A DNA stretch of 64,000 nucleotides from the NCBI RefSeq assembly GCF_000234665.1, contig NC_018328.1, forward strand, positions 558,001 through 622,000, read 5' to 3'. Of the stretch, positions 10,559 through 22,529 are shown one piece after another. The notes beneath the pieces are model-generated. The model made no database searches. It was not told where the DNA came from and saw nothing but the letters and a program-made list of their open reading frames with translations. Source of the DNA: Leishmania mexicana MHOM/GT/2001/U1103. Its lineage: Eukaryota; Euglenozoa; Kinetoplastea; Trypanosomatida; Trypanosomatidae. The stretch's first letter is position 1. Every line of letters starts with the position of its first letter. A program made the translations under genes and the position numbers.

Positions 10559-13500
10559 ATGGCGGAGCCACAGTCGCGTGCGCCAGCCCCCCTCTGTGCT
10601 GGAGCTACAGACAATGTCGTACCAGCGTCGGCGGGTATTTCCGTCAACGTGCGTCTCTGTAAGCACCTCCTCCTTCAAGGTTTTTCTCACACGCAGCCAC
10701 AGCCCTGGACGAGCTCGGTGTTCCTCGACGCACTTGCGCGGTATCCTCTACCAGTGGTCTCGGCGGCCACTGCGCACGATGTTGCCGGCTTAGAGCAGCA
10801 GCTGCAGCTGCACCAACTGCCAGCCCACTCTCCTTCACAGCCTCCTTCAGAGATGCCATCAGAACCGGAAACGGCTGCGTCCGCTTCGCCAATGTGGATT
10901 CGAAGATCCACCACATCACCGCATGGCGAAGGGCGCATGAGTTTTAGCGGTGCAGTGCAGCATGCTGCCAGTGACCTGACAACTGCGATAAACCAATTCT
11001 GGGCTGTGTCACCCGCGTTGGCTGCGCCGCATTCCCCGCTTCTCACGACTGCTGAGGAGGGCGCGCAAGGGCCTTTGCACACAGCCGCGGTCTTTGCTTG
11101 TGGCTCCGCACCTCAGCCGACGCCGGCTCCCCCGCCACCGTGGACGGCCTTCTCGCCCTTCCGCTTTTGCGCTGATCCGTCCTTTCACGCTGCGCTGCAA
11201 CGCCTTCCGAGCCACTGTGGCGGCACAGCGGATAATCATCAGCTAAGACAGCACGTTGTGGCGCCGCACGCGCCGCTGAGTGGACATATGGCTGGCCTCT
11301 CTCCCCTTTGTCTTCCTCCGAGGGGTATGGCTGTGGCATGGCGTCCGGCTGGGGAGGGCACGCCGAGTGGCGTCTCAGCGGCTGTCGCGGCCACCGTTTC
11401 CGCTCCCGATGGCGACAGCGTCTCCTTGGAAGCACCGCTGGGCGCCCCGTGGACGATGATGGATGCGTGGTGCCACGGCTTCGCGGCGACGGTGGCGGAC
11501 GGAGGGCGAAACCGCAAGCGCGCGCGCACTGCAAGTCCCACGGCAGCTTCGCTGACGAGTGCGGCACCCACAACTTTTGCGCGTCTTCATTCGAGGGACA
11601 CCCACGACGGAGGCAACGCGACGATGGGCTCCAAGAACAGTCCGCCGCCGACTGTCACCACGGTAGCTGCGCACGACACCTTCCGCACAAACCCTTCGCC
11701 AGACTCGGTTGCGGCGCTTTTCTCGTGGGGCTCTCCGACGACACCGCATGAGACAGCGGATGTGCTACAGAGCCGTGTTGCTGAGAATGATGACCTGCTC
11801 GACCTGCTGCTTGGGGTGGAGCAGAATGCATCGCGGTCGCCCGAGTTTTCTGGTAGGCTGACTTTCTCACGGGCGCAGCTCACGGAAGCTACAGGGGTGG
11901 CCGGTGCTGAAGTGCGCACGGAGGGAGAGAGTGAACGAATCGCCTTGGCGAAGCGCGACGGGAGTGCGACGGCGTCCAGCAGCAGGACGGCCTCGAGGCT
12001 GAGGACCTCTGCGGCGTGTGTCGGTGTCGACGGGCTTGCGACGTCCTGCGCGCAGAGGAATCAGGTGGCGACGTCGTTGGCCTTGACAGCGGCGACCACT
12101 GCGACCGCGATGCCTCGGGGGCTGACTCTGAGTACATCTGCAGATGCCGATTTCTCCTGTGGTGCCGCTGACGCCAACAACGGCGAACATGTGCTCGTCT
12201 CCACCGTGAAGGACCTCAGAAACATGTGTACGCGGCTCGGTCTGCTGAGCACGGGCTCGAAGACGACCCTGCAGCAGCGCCTCCGTCTTTACTACGCATC
12301 TGCGCCGGCGCCGCAACAGAGCGGCATTCGTGTCCCGCTGGTGGCGGCAGTAGCGAACTTGTCTTCTGCGCTCCATGTGCCGCTCGACTCCGGTGCAACC
12401 CGAGCAGGGGACGAGGCTAGCGCTTCTCGTTGCACCGGCTCTCCTCCACGGACGGTCTTCCGCTACCACAGTCCGCCGCAATCATCAGAGTCGGACCTGC
12501 CTGCATCTGCTGCTGCTGCGGCAGTCCGTCAGTCGCGCACATGCGCTACTGAGGCAGTGAGTGGGCCGGCGACGCGGGCGGCTGCGTCCGCTGCATCAGA
12601 GCATGTGGCGGTACCTACCTCTTCTAGAGCTGCAGCTTCGGGGCAGTGTGGTCGTCTTGTCCCGTCCCCTACGCAGTTCCTTCACGATCTCGCCTCTCGG
12701 ACGACGCGGACGCCTCACACGGCGCTTGCCATGCGCTGCGACGCACACTTGCCCGCCTCTGTGACAGCTGCGCGAGCGCAGCAGGAGGAACTGACGAGCG
12801 AGACGGGCCGCGTACGCTGGCAGTGGCTGGTGGACTTCCGCGAACGTTCCAGCGCGCATCGTGGCGGCGGCGGCAGCGGCTGGCGTCAGCATGAGGGCAT
12901 GTTGGACGTCTTTCGTAAGCAGCATGTGCCGTGTACGTCGGTGATGCTGCCGGCCGGTGACTTCATGCTGTCTGTGGAGCTGTCGCCTGAGGAGGCCGCT
13001 GCGATGCATATGTGTGACGTTTCTTCGAGCAAGGAGGCGGGTGCCGGTGTGCCAAGCGCCTCCGCCACAACCGAGGGTGCTGCGCCGGTTCTCAGTCACG
13101 TCTGCTCCCTTGTTGTGGAGCGTAAGACGGCCGCGGACCTGGATGCGAGCGTGAAGGGGGCACGCTACACAGAGCAGCGGCGACTGCTAGCGGCGTCGCC
13201 GTTTCGCTTAGTGGTGTGGCTGATCGAGGGTGCGGACGTTGCAGGCGGGAGCGGCACCGGCTTCTTACATCGCGGTCAGCGCCACCGCCAAGGCGGTGGT
13301 GGTACCGGAAGTGACACGCAGCCAGGCAGTCGCAGCCCATCACCCGCACCGTCATCGCCGGTAGAGAGCGCACGCCAACGCGTCGACTCGGCGTGTGCTT
13401 CGCTGGGCCTCCAGGGGAAGGGCTGGCTGGTGGTGCGCACCCGCAACACGACGGAGTCTGTGCAGTTTCTGAAGCTGCTCGCGACTCACGTCGCACGGCA

Positions 13501-14005
13501 ACTTGCAAGCTATCGTCTTCATCGTTGCATGGGCGAAGGAAAGAGTGGCATGACGGCTGGGACTGATGGCTCTGCTGCCTGCCAGACCGCAGCGCAGTAC
13601 CCATCCGCACAGCGCGTTGCACGGGCAGAGGGAGGAGACGCCCATTGCGGTAACATTTTCCGCAGCGCAGGTGATGATGCGCCAACGACGTGCATGGCAG
13701 GCGCTGTGGCGCTGCTGCAGTTAACTCCCACCAACACATGCCTACAGTCCGTGAGTGCCTTGCAGCGGCACCTGCGCGCAAAGACGGCATTTCCGCGCAT
13801 GCTCATGTGCGTTCGCGGCTGCTCTGCTGCGCTCGCGTCATTGCTCTCCTCCAAGTACGGCACACTGCTGCGATTTTGGCGAGAGCTGCGACGGCGCGGC
13901 CAGGAGGTGTGCGACGCCGACCCCGATATCCAGCGGCTCACTACAGCTCAGAAGAAGGTGTACGTACTGCTGACCGAGTTCCTGCTCGCCAAGGACTACT
14001 TCTGA
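10559..14005 (+). CDS. MUS81: ERCC4-domain nuclease with SAP motif, MUS81-like
   Basis: Encodes 1148 residues. Upstream of ATG 10559 the frame merely translates TA repeats. The C-terminal third holds the XPF/MUS81 nuclease fold: LVDFRERS (about 754), then GD at 800-801 and ERKTAAD at 854-860, which together fit the family motif G-D-Xn-E-R-K-X3-D. RYTEQRRLL and VVWLIEG follow. The last 100 residues contain segments (LRAKTAFPRMLMCVRG, SKYGTLLRFWREL) that could correspond to the C-terminal helix-hairpin-helix pair, though weakly. Residues about 547-580 (TVKDLRNMCTRLGLLSTGSKTTLQQRLRLYY) resemble a SAP DNA-binding motif. MUS81 cuts branched recombination and fork intermediates with an EME1-type partner; the same is inferred here. 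The protein is about twice the usual MUS81 length, owing to a 700-residue Ala/Ser/Pro-rich N-terminal region. The MUS81 assignment is by motif, with XPF-like alternatives less likely because the helicase-like half is missing. Confidence 0.82.
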   Translation: MAEPQSRAPAPLCAGATDNVVPASAGISVNVRLCKHLLLQGFSHTQPQPWTSSVFLDALARYPLPVVSAATAHDVAGLEQQLQLHQLPAHSPSQPPSEMPSEPETAASASPMWIRRSTTSPHGEGRMSFSGAVQHAASDLTTAINQFWAVSPALAAPHSPLLTTAEEGAQGPLHTAAVFACGSAPQPTPAPPPPWTAFSPFRFCADPSFHAALQRLPSHCGGTADNHQLRQHVVAPHAPLSGHMAGLSPLCLPPRGMAVAWRPAGEGTPSGVSAAVAATVSAPDGDSVSLEAPLGAPWTMMDAWCHGFAATVADGGRNRKRARTASPTAASLTSAAPTTFARLHSRDTHDGGNATMGSKNSPPPTVTTVAAHDTFRTNPSPDSVAALFSWGSPTTPHETADVLQSRVAENDDLLDLLLGVEQNASRSPEFSGRLTFSRAQLTEATGVAGAEVRTEGESERIALAKRDGSATASSSRTASRLRTSAACVGVDGLATSCAQRNQVATSLALTAATTATAMPRGLTLSTSADADFSCGAADANNGEHVLVSTVKDLRNMCTRLGLLSTGSKTTLQQRLRLYYASAPAPQQSGIRVPLVAAVANLSSALHVPLDSGATRAGDEASASRCTGSPPRTVFRYHSPPQSSESDLPASAAAAAVRQSRTCATEAVSGPATRAAASAASEHVAVPTSSRAAASGQCGRLVPSPTQFLHDLASRTTRTPHTALAMRCDAHLPASVTAARAQQEELTSETGRVRWQWLVDFRERSSAHRGGGGSGWRQHEGMLDVFRKQHVPCTSVMLPAGDFMLSVELSPEEAAAMHMCDVSSSKEAGAGVPSASATTEGAAPVLSHVCSLVVERKTAADLDASVKGARYTEQRRLLAASPFRLVVWLIEGADVAGGSGTGFLHRGQRHRQGGGGTGSDTQPGSRSPSPAPSSPVESARQRVDSACASLGLQGKGWLVVRTRNTTESVQFLKLLATHVARQLASYRLHRCMGEGKSGMTAGTDGSAACQTAAQYPSAQRVARAEGGDAHCGNIFRSAGDDAPTTCMAGAVALLQLTPTNTCLQSVSALQRHLRAKTAFPRMLMCVRGCSAALASLLSSKYGTLLRFWRELRRRGQEVCDADPDIQRLTTAQKKVYVLLTEFLLAKDYF

Positions 14006-14468
14006 TGCGGGTGGCCCATCAGTGGTGATGGGTGGAGTGCGTGTCTGCAAGCGTGTATGTGTTTAGCTTGTTTGTTAGTGTTGTTTTCACGCGTGGAAGC
14101 ACGCTAACACCGCTGATGCACGAGTGCGGGTGTTTGCCTGTGTGGTCAGCTGACGCAGCTCGGAGCTGGGCGGCTGCGACGCGAAGTAGAGTACCTCCGA
14201 GCGAACCACAGTGTCTGGGGATGTCCCTGTGCTCCTATGCCATGCAGAGCGAGGGGTGCTCTTGCGCGAGCGCATTTCCGTACGTGCGCTCGCTATGCGA
14301 CGCAGCTCTCTCCGGCCTCTCAGTGCATCAACGTTCGTTTCTTTGCCACGCGTGGTGGGCATCGGCGCGATGCACACACGTAGACGCACACGAAGGCACA
14401 CCCTTGTGCTTCTTCTCGAACAACGCAGCGCACCCCACCGATCTTCCTCTCAGCGCTATGTGTATGTA

Positions 14469-14473
<5 letters not shown>

Positions 14474-14504
<31 letters not shown>
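14474..14504. repeat. (GT)n microsatellite
   Basis: Pure GT run of about 31 bases in the 3' region of the ERCC4-domain gene. Confidence 0.9.
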
Positions 14505-14505
<1 letters not shown>

Positions 14506-15330
14506 TGACTACTCTCGCCCACACGCCCAGGCGCCACTTTTACTGTCTGCGCTCTTTCCTCTTGTTCTTGTTGGTTCTTCGGTACCTTTACACGGGTGCA
14601 TTATCCTTGATCACTCGATGCGTCTCACGGCTGCATCGCACAAGTCTGCGCACCATTGTCCGCGGCGCTACGCGCATGTGCAGCCGCGCAGACGACGGCA
14701 ACAGCTACACGTAACAGAGAACCTTCCCCCCTCCCCCGACACACGCGCACATAGACGGAGTCAGCAGACGGAAGGGAGTTGCAGTCAACATCCATCACAG
14801 TATCAAAGGATAAGAGCACGAGAGGGGAGAAGGGCGGGGCGAGCCACCGACACATTATCCGAGGCCTGCGCGACCACTGTTACACACACACACACGAAGC
14901 TCTGCCGAGCCTATTCCCTTTCTCACCTCTCTGCGCTGCTTGGTCTCTTGCCCGATCGCCTCTCTCTCTCCAGGCGCTTGCCTTCCTCCCTCCTCCTGTC
15001 CTCATCTCCGCCGCTCGTAGCGAGGGCCTCTCGCACAAGTTCCAACGGGACGCATACACACGTACGCGATAAGATCTAGGCAGCACGCGAGAAGTGCCAG
15101 AGCACGCGCACACGCAGACTCGCCCGCACTCATAGCGTGGCGCACTCGACCTATAGAGTGCATCTTGCGGCATACGTTAATGCAGTCGCATGCGCGCGCA
15201 TACACACACACACATTAGATGCACCCACCACATATGCGCACACGCCGTATGTTTCACATTCTCTGAAGCGCCCAGATCGGATCAGCAGCCCCCCCTCTGA
15301 AGGCTGCGGTAGGCGTGCACCGCCTGCAGC

Positions 15331-15358
<28 letters not shown>
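15331..15358. repeat. (CA)n microsatellite
   Basis: Pure CA run of 28 bases upstream of the RecQ gene. Confidence 0.9.
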
Positions 15359-15362
<4 letters not shown>

Positions 15363-15627
15363 CGCACTCGCCCGCACCTGCCATTCACATTTTCAGATCG
15401 CTGTGCGTCACTGACTCATCCTGGCTATCACAGAGCGCACTCTTTTGCACCGGTCGTCCTCTTCTCTGGTGCGCGAGGCGGAGCGCGCAGCCTACACCCA
15501 CCGACAAGACAGCGACGAGTAGCCCAGCGCCACCCTCATCCTTTTGTGATCCTCTCTCCCTTCTCACCTGCCTCTCCTTGCACGCACACACACGCACGCA
15601 CCAGCGCACAGTCGCGCACTCCTGTGC

Positions 15628-15653
15628 ATATATATATATATGTATATATATAT
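15628..15653. repeat. (TA)n tract
   Basis: TA-rich alternating tract immediately before the polypyrimidine tract of the RecQ gene. Confidence 0.85.
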
Positions 15654-15690
15654 TCTTTCTCTGTTCTCCCCTATCTCCGCCCCACGGAAG
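15653..15690 (+). promoter_or_regulatory. polypyrimidine tract and candidate spliced-leader acceptor (RecQ)
   Basis: A T/C tract directly after the TA repeat runs into CCACGGAAG, AG at 15689-15690, 16 bases before the RecQ start codon. It is a textbook trypanosomatid acceptor arrangement. Confidence 0.5.
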
Positions 15691-15706
15691 TCATCGCGCA
15701 TCGAGG

Positions 15707-18700
15707 ATGCCTACATCGGGGCCATTAGCATCCGCATCGACTTCGACGGCGGCTGCTCGAGCGGCCCCGCCGTACCGCACAAACGAGTCGGAGTGGATAC
15801 TGGCTCTCGCCTTTGCCGTTCAGCGCAGCCTCGAAGGCGGTGTTGGGGGCAGCAGCAACGCCGGCGGTGGCAGCGCTGGGTGGAATCCAGCAAACATACA
15901 TCAAGCCGCCGTCCAGAGTGCGGCGATGCGTGCTACCCGGGACACGGCGCCTCCCTTGGCAGAGTACCAGGCTGCTTATCAGTGCCATAGCTTCCATCAC
16001 AGCGGTCTTGTCGCGGTACCTCCTCCGGCTCGCTTGTATCCAGCGCTCGGCTGTAGTACTGGTGGAGGCAGTTGCGGCAACGTGAAACGTGGCAGCATCA
16101 GCACTGTCAACAACATCTTCTCCGTCGCCTCCTACGCGCCTCCTGCTCCGTCGTTGACCCGTCATGCGACACCGAACTTCAGCGGATCTTCCGCTCCACC
16201 ACTGTCTCTGGCACATTCTCCCGTCTCCGCGCCAGGAGCGTCGCAGCAAACGGCAACTACGTGGAGCGCAAGTCTGCCTGCGACTGCCGCATCATTTCCA
16301 GGTTCCTCTGTCTGCGACCCAGGTGGTGGTGAGCTGGCTGAGTCGAGCGCCGCCGCTGCTGCTGCTGCTGCTCCCTCGTCTTCGATGATGCCTACCAGGC
16401 CAGCCCCAGCCGCGTCCAGTGGTGGGCTGGTCAAAGTACCCCACGCTGTCGCCTCAGCTCCTGCCGCTCCGCGCATGGCGCCGTCGCCGCTGACGCTGCA
16501 CGACGTGAAGGCGGCGATGCGGCTCGTTGCCAAGCAGCTCCGCGAGGCGCAACACCACCGCGATGACCTCGTGCTCCTGGAAGACGAAGAGCACGACGCG
16601 TCAGACGAGCTGCAGCAGCTAGATGTGCGCATTGCAGAGCTGGAGCAGCGGTTTTCAAACTTCCGCGCTTTCCAGGCAACGCTGCTGCACCGCCCCACAC
16701 CCGCCTCGACGCCGCCGTCCCTCTCTTCCATGTCGTCCTCGCTCATGCAGTCACCGCGCGCCACATCGGTGATGGATCTCGGCGCTGCAATCTACAGCAG
16801 CGCGGCGGCGCAGATGAGCAGCGGCGTGTACGGCCCAGGTATCGGCAGCAGCGCTGGCGTTGTCGGCTACACCGGCGGCGGCGAGCAGAGAGGCCCGCTG
16901 ATGCAGAGCACTGTGCCATCGCCTTGGCCCGCCGCGCCAACGAGAGGCCCCCCTTCAGCAGCAGGGGCTACTGGCGCACCACCACCACCACCACCACACG
17001 GTGACTGGCCCACCGCCACGACCGAGTACAACATAAACCGCAGCGACGTCGGCGACGGTGCCCTGGCGCTGCCAGGTCCGTGGGCTTCCAACGTCAGCGG
17101 AGGTGCGACGAGCCTCAGCAGTGCCGAATGCTCGGCCCCCTCAACTCGCAAAGGCTTCTCGTGGGAGGCCTACGAACAGCAGGTAGACCCGGAGGCGCTG
17201 TCGCGCGATGCCCTGTCTCGCACCGCGCATGTCGAGCTCCCCGTGAACCCCACGCACCAGTATGGCGGCGAGCGCTTCCCGTGGTCAACGGAGCTGCGGC
17301 GCATGATGCGCGAGGTATTTGGCTTGCACGACTACCGCTTCTGCCAGCTCGAGATCATGAACGCCTGCATGGATGGCCGCGATGTTTTTGTGCTGCTGCC
17401 GACGGGTGGCGGCAAGTCCCTGTGCTACCAGCTTCCTGCGCTGATGCCCAACCCGGCCCAGGTCACCGTTGTCGTGTCGCCGCTCATTTCGCTTATTCAG
17501 GATCAGGTGTACGCGCTGATCGCGAACGACATCCCTGCTATGGCCCTCACCGGGCAGACCAACGACGCTGCTCGCCGCAGCCTCTTCCAAGAATGGGCCT
17601 TCGGCCACGTCGTGCACACGCTCGTGTACGTGACGCCGGAGTACTTTGGCCGCAGCGATCACTTTGTGGGTACGCTGCAGGGGCTAGCCGACAAGGGGCT
17701 GCTCTCCCGCTTTGTGATTGACGAGGCACACTGCGTGTCGCAGTGGGGTCACGACTTCCGGCCAGACTACCGCAAACTCTCAGTGCTGAAGCGGCAGTTT
17801 CCACGCACACCCATCACGGCGCTGACCGCCACGGCGACGGATCTCGTGCAGCAGGATGTTATCAAGACTCTTGCCCTGCGCGACGCCATCATCTTCAAAG
17901 GCTCCTTCAACCGAGCCAACCTCAAGTACTCGGTGCAGCACGTTCGAGGCAAGCAGGTGATCCCAGTTGTTGAGGACCTCGTACTGCACCGATTCTCGCC
18001 GTCGTCGTGCGGCATTGTGTACTGCCTGTCGCGCAAGGACTGCGAGGAGATGGCAGCGGCACTCGTACGCAGGGGCATCAAGGCCTCCTACTACCACTCT
18101 GAGGCGGCGTCGAAGAATGAGCGACAGGAGCGATGGACGCGTGATGAGCTGCAGGTGATTTGCGCCACAATCGCGTTTGGCATGGGCATCAACAAGCCAG
18201 ATGTCCGCTACGTCGTGCACGCGGCCATGCCCAAGTCTATCGAGGGGTATTACCAGGAGAGCGGCCGCGCCGGCCGTGACGGTTTGCCGTCGGAGTGCGT
18301 TCTGCTGAGCACCACCACAGATCGACAGCGGCAGGAGCGGCTGATCCACGGCTCGAAAGACTGGCGCGCGTCGCTCACCTCGCTGCACCGCATGCTGGCT
18401 TACACCCTCAACGACGTCGACTGTCGCCGGCGCCAGCAGCTGCACCACTTTGGTGAGCAGGTGGACGTTCATTTTTGCCTTACACAGCGGGCTGCCGCTG
18501 GCGGTGGTGTGGGGCCGCCGCTACCACCGGCATCGGCCGCATCAGTGTCTGCCGTCACGCAGCTGTGTGATAACTGCGCCAGCAAGCTGGCCGAGGGCTG
18601 GACGGTGAAGGAGGTGGACGTGGGCAACATTCTGCTTGATCTGTACGCCATTATCCTGCGTCTTGGCGCGATGACGTCGAAGCAGCTGATCGGCGTGTAC

Positions 18701-21580
18701 CGTGGTTCTGTCTCGGAAATGGGGCGCGCCGTCGAGACGCGCATGCGCGTGAAGGGAACCCCGGCGGAGTACAAGAGCGGCGCCAAGCACCCCAAGGCAC
18801 TTCTGGACCGCACGCTGCTCGAGGGGATGCAGCTCGGGCTCTTCGAGGAGCGACTGGACAGCATCAATGACTTCGCCGTGTGCGCCTTTGTAGAGCTTGG
18901 CGGCACCCCAGCAGCTCAGCAGCTGCACCGCGACATCAAGGCTGGGCACCGCGTCATAACACTGCGCCTGCGAGACGTGAAGGCCCGTAGCAGCAAAGGA
19001 GATGCGAGCTTCGGCGCTGTGGCCAGTGCTGTTTCGGGCGCCACCGCCAAGGACGACATGCCGCTCGTCGAGCTGTTTGACGGTGCCCAACGACAGGCGG
19101 CCGTGGGCGGCGGTCGCGGTACACGGACTTCGGCGGCTGCGCCAGAAGAGAAGAAGCGCAAGCCCAAGACGAAGAAGGGGCGCCGCGGCAGCAAGTACGT
19201 GCTGGACGAGGCGGACGGCAGCACTGATGACGACGAAGGGGCGATCTCATCCATCGAGGAAGACTCTGCAATGTCGACCAGCATGGCGTCCTTCATCGAC
19301 GATGAGAGCAGCAGCATCGCTACCCCATCCTGCATCTCCAGCGTGACGACGCCGCAACGCGATGGGACCGGGGCATCAGAAGCAACTACTGGTCGCCCAC
19401 AGCGCACGTCATCGACGACCGGGTCGCAGGACGGCGTCCTCTCGACGCTGTCGGAGGATATCCAAGGCCATCCGCAAGTGCATCAGCCGCCGCGGAAGCG
19501 CACTCGCGGTGATGCGGCCGACCAGCGAGCGGCCGTAGCGCAGAGGGGCCTTGGCGGCGCTGCTACTGCTGCGGCTCCGGCGTCGACCGTCCCTGCGGCG
19601 CGGCTGGAGCGCCTGAAAGCGCTCTTGCAGGAGGAGATGGATCGGCTCGTGCAGACCCTTGTGAGTCAGGCGGTGGGGTGTCGAAGTTACAACGTGATGC
19701 CCAAGAGCACAATCCTGCGGCTGACCGAGACGCTCGCCATCCCCGGCTGGGGCAGCGTCGGCGACCTCATCGACCTCGAGGGAATGGGCAAGAACAAGGT
19801 GAAGCGGTACGGCGCCGACATCCTGCGGGTGTACCGGCATTTCCGCTACATCCACATAGGCGATGTCGAGGAGCTGTCGGAGGCAGAGGTGGCGGAGGTG
19901 AAGGATATGAAGACGGTGGTGCGGCCGCGCAATCGCCTCGGCCGTGCAAACGCCTCCGCTGGCGAGTTGATCGTTGAGCATGACGGGGAGGAGGAGCGCA
20001 GCGGTGATGGCGACCGGCTAGCGCGCACGTCCGCGTCTGGTTTTGTGGACGGGATCGACATCGAAGCGGCAGCGATGGCTGGCTGTGCAACGCATCAGCA
20101 GGCGCAGCGCCCGATACTCCTGGACCCAGCCACCCCCGAGAAGGCGCGAGCATCGGTGTCTTCGGCCGCTGGCACCCCATCACGCGATGGCGGTAGTGGT
20201 GTGGCACTGCCAGGCACCCTCGGTGACCAGCCGCGGCAGCGACGCACGATGTTCACCTTTTCATTCACCACAGGCGCCGCTCCATCGGCGGTGCCCATCA
20301 GCATCGGCTCCAGATCATCCTCCCCACGGCTGTCTCTTCAGGGCCACGAGGGGTGCGCAGCTGCACCACCACTACCACCGCTAGCAGATCCCGCTGCCAC
20401 AGTGAACCGTGTCGCGGACAGCAACGACCAGCTCACGTGCGATCCATCGGTGGCCAATGCACACGGCAGCACACCTATGATTGTTGCCACCGCTGTAGCA
20501 GCCGCTCTGCCGCCGCACGAGTCGCATCCTCATCAGCCTCCCATGCCGCAGTTCTCCGCGCCTCTATTTCCGGAGCCGCCTGCATGGCAGACGCCTGCCG
20601 CTGCCGCCGCTGCTTCTGGTGTGCCATCATCCGGCACGCCCGCGCCGCTGCTGCTGCCCCACAACAGCACCGCCGACAGAAATGTCCATCTGTTCTCTCC
20701 CAGCGCACCCTCCTTTGCATCTGCCTCGGCGCTCCTGGGCGGCGCTGGGCTTCCCATGGCTCAGCGACCGTGCCCACAAGTGCCCCAGGAGCCGTCCACG
20801 ATGATGACGCAGGCGGTGCCTTCTGATGCCGTGAAGGGTGGTGACCCTAGCCTGGCAGACACACTCCGAGGAAGTGGTCAGACCGGCGCCGCCCACGCCG
20901 CCGAGAGCAGCGAGCTACTGATCGGGAGTAGCCCTATTCCCACGCAGCAACAGCGGCTACGTCACACACACTTCAACGGCCAGGGCGCACCGCAAACGCT
21001 CAGTGGAGGCGGCGTAGAGATTGGGGAGGAGCAGCAGAGTAGTAGCGGCGTGGTGCTGCTTGGCGCCGATGGACTTACTCAAGGGGCCTCGATGCCGCCC
21101 GCGTCTAAGGCGGGCCGCGGGCACGACGCACCCCCGCATGCGGACAATGACATGCACAGCGTCGAGTACTTGATGGACCTCTGCAATGACGCCCGGCTCC
21201 GCACACCGCTGAGCGGGCAGCCTTCTGGCTCGGCGACTCGTGGCGGTGGGGGGCCCTCTCGAACCACGATGCCAGCGCCAGCACGCGCCGCGGTTTATTC
21301 CACCGACGCGGTTACGAAGAACGCCAATCATCCTGTGAGTCATGCACTTCCCTGCCCCACAGCGGGCGGAAGGCCGCTCGGCAGTGGGTCGACGTTGTCC
21401 TCGTCCTGTGCCGAGGAGTCCATCTCCTTCTCAGAGCGGCCACTATTTCAGAGCAGCAGGCCAGAATTCACCCCACAACCGCGGCTGCAGACGCACGAGG
21501 GTGGTGCGGCAGCAGGTGGCGATAATGACGCTGGCCGCGACAGGCAAGAGGTCTTCACTGTCGATGATGACTCGGAGTGA
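15707..21580 (+). CDS. RecQ-family DNA helicase (HRDC-containing)
   Basis: Encodes 1957 residues from ATG 15707; the in-frame sequence upstream has no ATG and translates CA and TA repeats. The helicase core spans about residues 535-900: Walker A TGGGKS (566-571) in [21 protein letters not shown] (672-675) in [27 protein letters not shown], and motif [11 protein letters not shown] (from 850). A RecQ-type zinc site follows, with Cys906, Cys924, Cys954 and Cys957, then an RQC region and an HRDC domain (about 1300-1378) ending near [11 protein letters not shown]. RecQ helicases unwind 3'-5' and process forks and recombination intermediates; the HRDC suggests a BLM/Sgs1-like member. Both the 530-residue N-terminus (with a predicted helical stretch about 265-320) and the 580-residue C-terminus look mostly disordered. 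The upstream neighbour is a MUS81-like nuclease, whose substrates overlap. Confidence 0.95.
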   Translation: MPTSGPLASASTSTAAARAAPPYRTNESEWILALAFAVQRSLEGGVGGSSNAGGGSAGWNPANIHQAAVQSAAMRATRDTAPPLAEYQAAYQCHSFHHSGLVAVPPPARLYPALGCSTGGGSCGNVKRGSISTVNNIFSVASYAPPAPSLTRHATPNFSGSSAPPLSLAHSPVSAPGASQQTATTWSASLPATAASFPGSSVCDPGGGELAESSAAAAAAAAPSSSMMPTRPAPAASSGGLVKVPHAVASAPAAPRMAPSPLTLHDVKAAMRLVAKQLREAQHHRDDLVLLEDEEHDASDELQQLDVRIAELEQRFSNFRAFQATLLHRPTPASTPPSLSSMSSSLMQSPRATSVMDLGAAIYSSAAAQMSSGVYGPGIGSSAGVVGYTGGGEQRGPLMQSTVPSPWPAAPTRGPPSAAGATGAPPPPPPHGDWPTATTEYNINRSDVGDGALALPGPWASNVSGGATSLSSAECSAPSTRKGFSWEAYEQQVDPEALSRDALSRTAHVELPVNPTHQYGGERFPWSTELRRMMREVFGLHDYRFCQLEIMNACMDGRDVFVLLPTGGGKSLCYQLPALMPNPAQVTVVVSPLISLIQDQVYALIANDIPAMALTGQTNDAARRSLFQEWAFGHVVHTLVYVTPEYFGRSDHFVGTLQGLADKGLLSRFVIDEAHCVSQWGHDFRPDYRKLSVLKRQFPRTPITALTATATDLVQQDVIKTLALRDAIIFKGSFNRANLKYSVQHVRGKQVIPVVEDLVLHRFSPSSCGIVYCLSRKDCEEMAAALVRRGIKASYYHSEAASKNERQERWTRDELQVICATIAFGMGINKPDVRYVVHAAMPKSIEGYYQESGRAGRDGLPSECVLLSTTTDRQRQERLIHGSKDWRASLTSLHRMLAYTLNDVDCRRRQQLHHFGEQVDVHFCLTQRAAAGGGVGPPLPPASAASVSAVTQLCDNCASKLAEGWTVKEVDVGNILLDLYAIILRLGAMTSKQLIGVYRGSVSEMGRAVETRMRVKGTPAEYKSGAKHPKALLDRTLLEGMQLGLFEERLDSINDFAVCAFVELGGTPAAQQLHRDIKAGHRVITLRLRDVKARSSKGDASFGAVASAVSGATAKDDMPLVELFDGAQRQAAVGGGRGTRTSAAAPEEKKRKPKTKKGRRGSKYVLDEADGSTDDDEGAISSIEEDSAMSTSMASFIDDESSSIATPSCISSVTTPQRDGTGASEATTGRPQRTSSTTGSQDGVLSTLSEDIQGHPQVHQPPRKRTRGDAADQRAAVAQRGLGGAATAAAPASTVPAARLERLKALLQEEMDRLVQTLVSQAVGCRSYNVMPKSTILRLTETLAIPGWGSVGDLIDLEGMGKNKVKRYGADILRVYRHFRYIHIGDVEELSEAEVAEVKDMKTVVRPRNRLGRANASAGELIVEHDGEEERSGDGDRLARTSASGFVDGIDIEAAAMAGCATHQQAQRPILLDPATPEKARASVSSAAGTPSRDGGSGVALPGTLGDQPRQRRTMFTFSFTTGAAPSAVPISIGSRSSSPRLSLQGHEGCAAAPPLPPLADPAATVNRVADSNDQLTCDPSVANAHGSTPMIVATAVAAALPPHESHPHQPPMPQFSAPLFPEPPAWQTPAAAAAASGVPSSGTPAPLLLPHNSTADRNVHLFSPSAPSFASASALLGGAGLPMAQRPCPQVPQEPSTMMTQAVPSDAVKGGDPSLADTLRGSGQTGAAHAAESSELLIGSSPIPTQQQRLRHTHFNGQGAPQTLSGGGVEIGEEQQSSSGVVLLGADGLTQGASMPPASKAGRGHDAPPHADNDMHSVEYLMDLCNDARLRTPLSGQPSGSATRGGGGPSRTTMPAPARAAVYSTDAVTKNANHPVSHALPCPTAGGRPLGSGSTLSSSCAEESISFSERPLFQSSRPEFTPQPRLQTHEGGAAAGGDNDAGRDRQEVFTVDDDSE

Positions 21581-22529
21581 GCGCAGAAGGAGGGGAGGGG
21601 CGAGAGGATCGACTAGTTGTTGTTGCTGTTGCGGAGGACAGAGGGAGAGAGTGAAACGATATGAATGGCGCGTGAGTTGTTGTGGTGGCACTGAGCCGGT
21701 TCCATGAGGTGTGTGTGTGTGCTTGCCTGTTTCTATCTCTTCTTCTTCTGGTCCTCCCCCCTCCCACCCTCTGCACGTCTGTATTCCACGGCGTCACGGC
21801 ACGCAGCGGCGCGTGGGCCTTTCTTGCCGCCGTCCGTGACCGTACCTTCTTTTGCGTCTTCTGTGTTGCTGTGCGCCACGTCGGCACATGCGTCTCTCGT
21901 TGGTGTGGTGAAGCGAAGCGAAGCGACCGTATAAAAGGCAGCGTGCGGATGAGCGAGTCACGGAGCGCGCCGGTGGCGTGTGCATGTGTGTGCGGGGTGT
22001 ACGCGCGCGACATGATGCGTATTGCTGCACGCACTCGGGCGTGGTATCCCCCCCCCCCCCCCAAATCGACTGCGTAGGGTCACTGCAGGACAGCACTGTA
22101 CCCCTCTCCCCTTTCCCCTCGGATGAGGGGAGGGGGCGCGGAAGGGCAGCCATCGAGCCACGCTGCTCTTTCTGTCTAGTCTCTCAATCACTCTCTCCCC
22201 GACGGATCTGCACTCCGCACTCTTTTGTTGGGTGGTGTCCCGCCGCCACCGCTCCCCCGCCCCCGGTTACGGGTTGCCGCTGCGGTCGTGCGCGCTCTCT
22301 ATGCGTCGGCCATCTGTGGTGCGGGAAGGCTCTGGCGCCGTACGTCCGCGACCGGAGCAAGGAAGCCCCTCCCCCTCCATACACACAGACACCAAAGAAA
22401 ACGAAGCGCACAAATTCGTGTGTCGCCGTCATCCTCATTAGAGCGGGTCATCTCCAAGCAAGTGGCGCAAAAGGCGGCGTTCACTCCCCCGCCTACCACA
22501 CACACGGTAGACACAGCGATGCGCTGGAG
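21581..22529. other. intergenic spacer / UTRs
   Basis: No gene seen. Pyrimidine-rich with a C14 run near 22050. A possible acceptor for the AP-3 gene is CATCCTCATTAG (AG 22440-22441). Confidence 0.55.

Larger units (their letters stand above)
14006..15706. other. intergenic spacer / UTRs
   Basis: No gene seen in 1.7 kb. Contains a (GT)n tract (14474-14504), a (CA)n tract (15331-15358), a TA tract (15628-15653) and the RecQ acceptor region. Long frames here translate to poly-Thr-His or poly-Cys-Val and are repeat artefacts. Confidence 0.6.

Noticed and set aside
15137..15706. In-frame upstream extension of the RecQ ORF
   Set aside because: Begins with GTG, has no ATG, and translates CA and TA microsatellites (HTHTHT, YIYI); a strong acceptor lies just before 15707.
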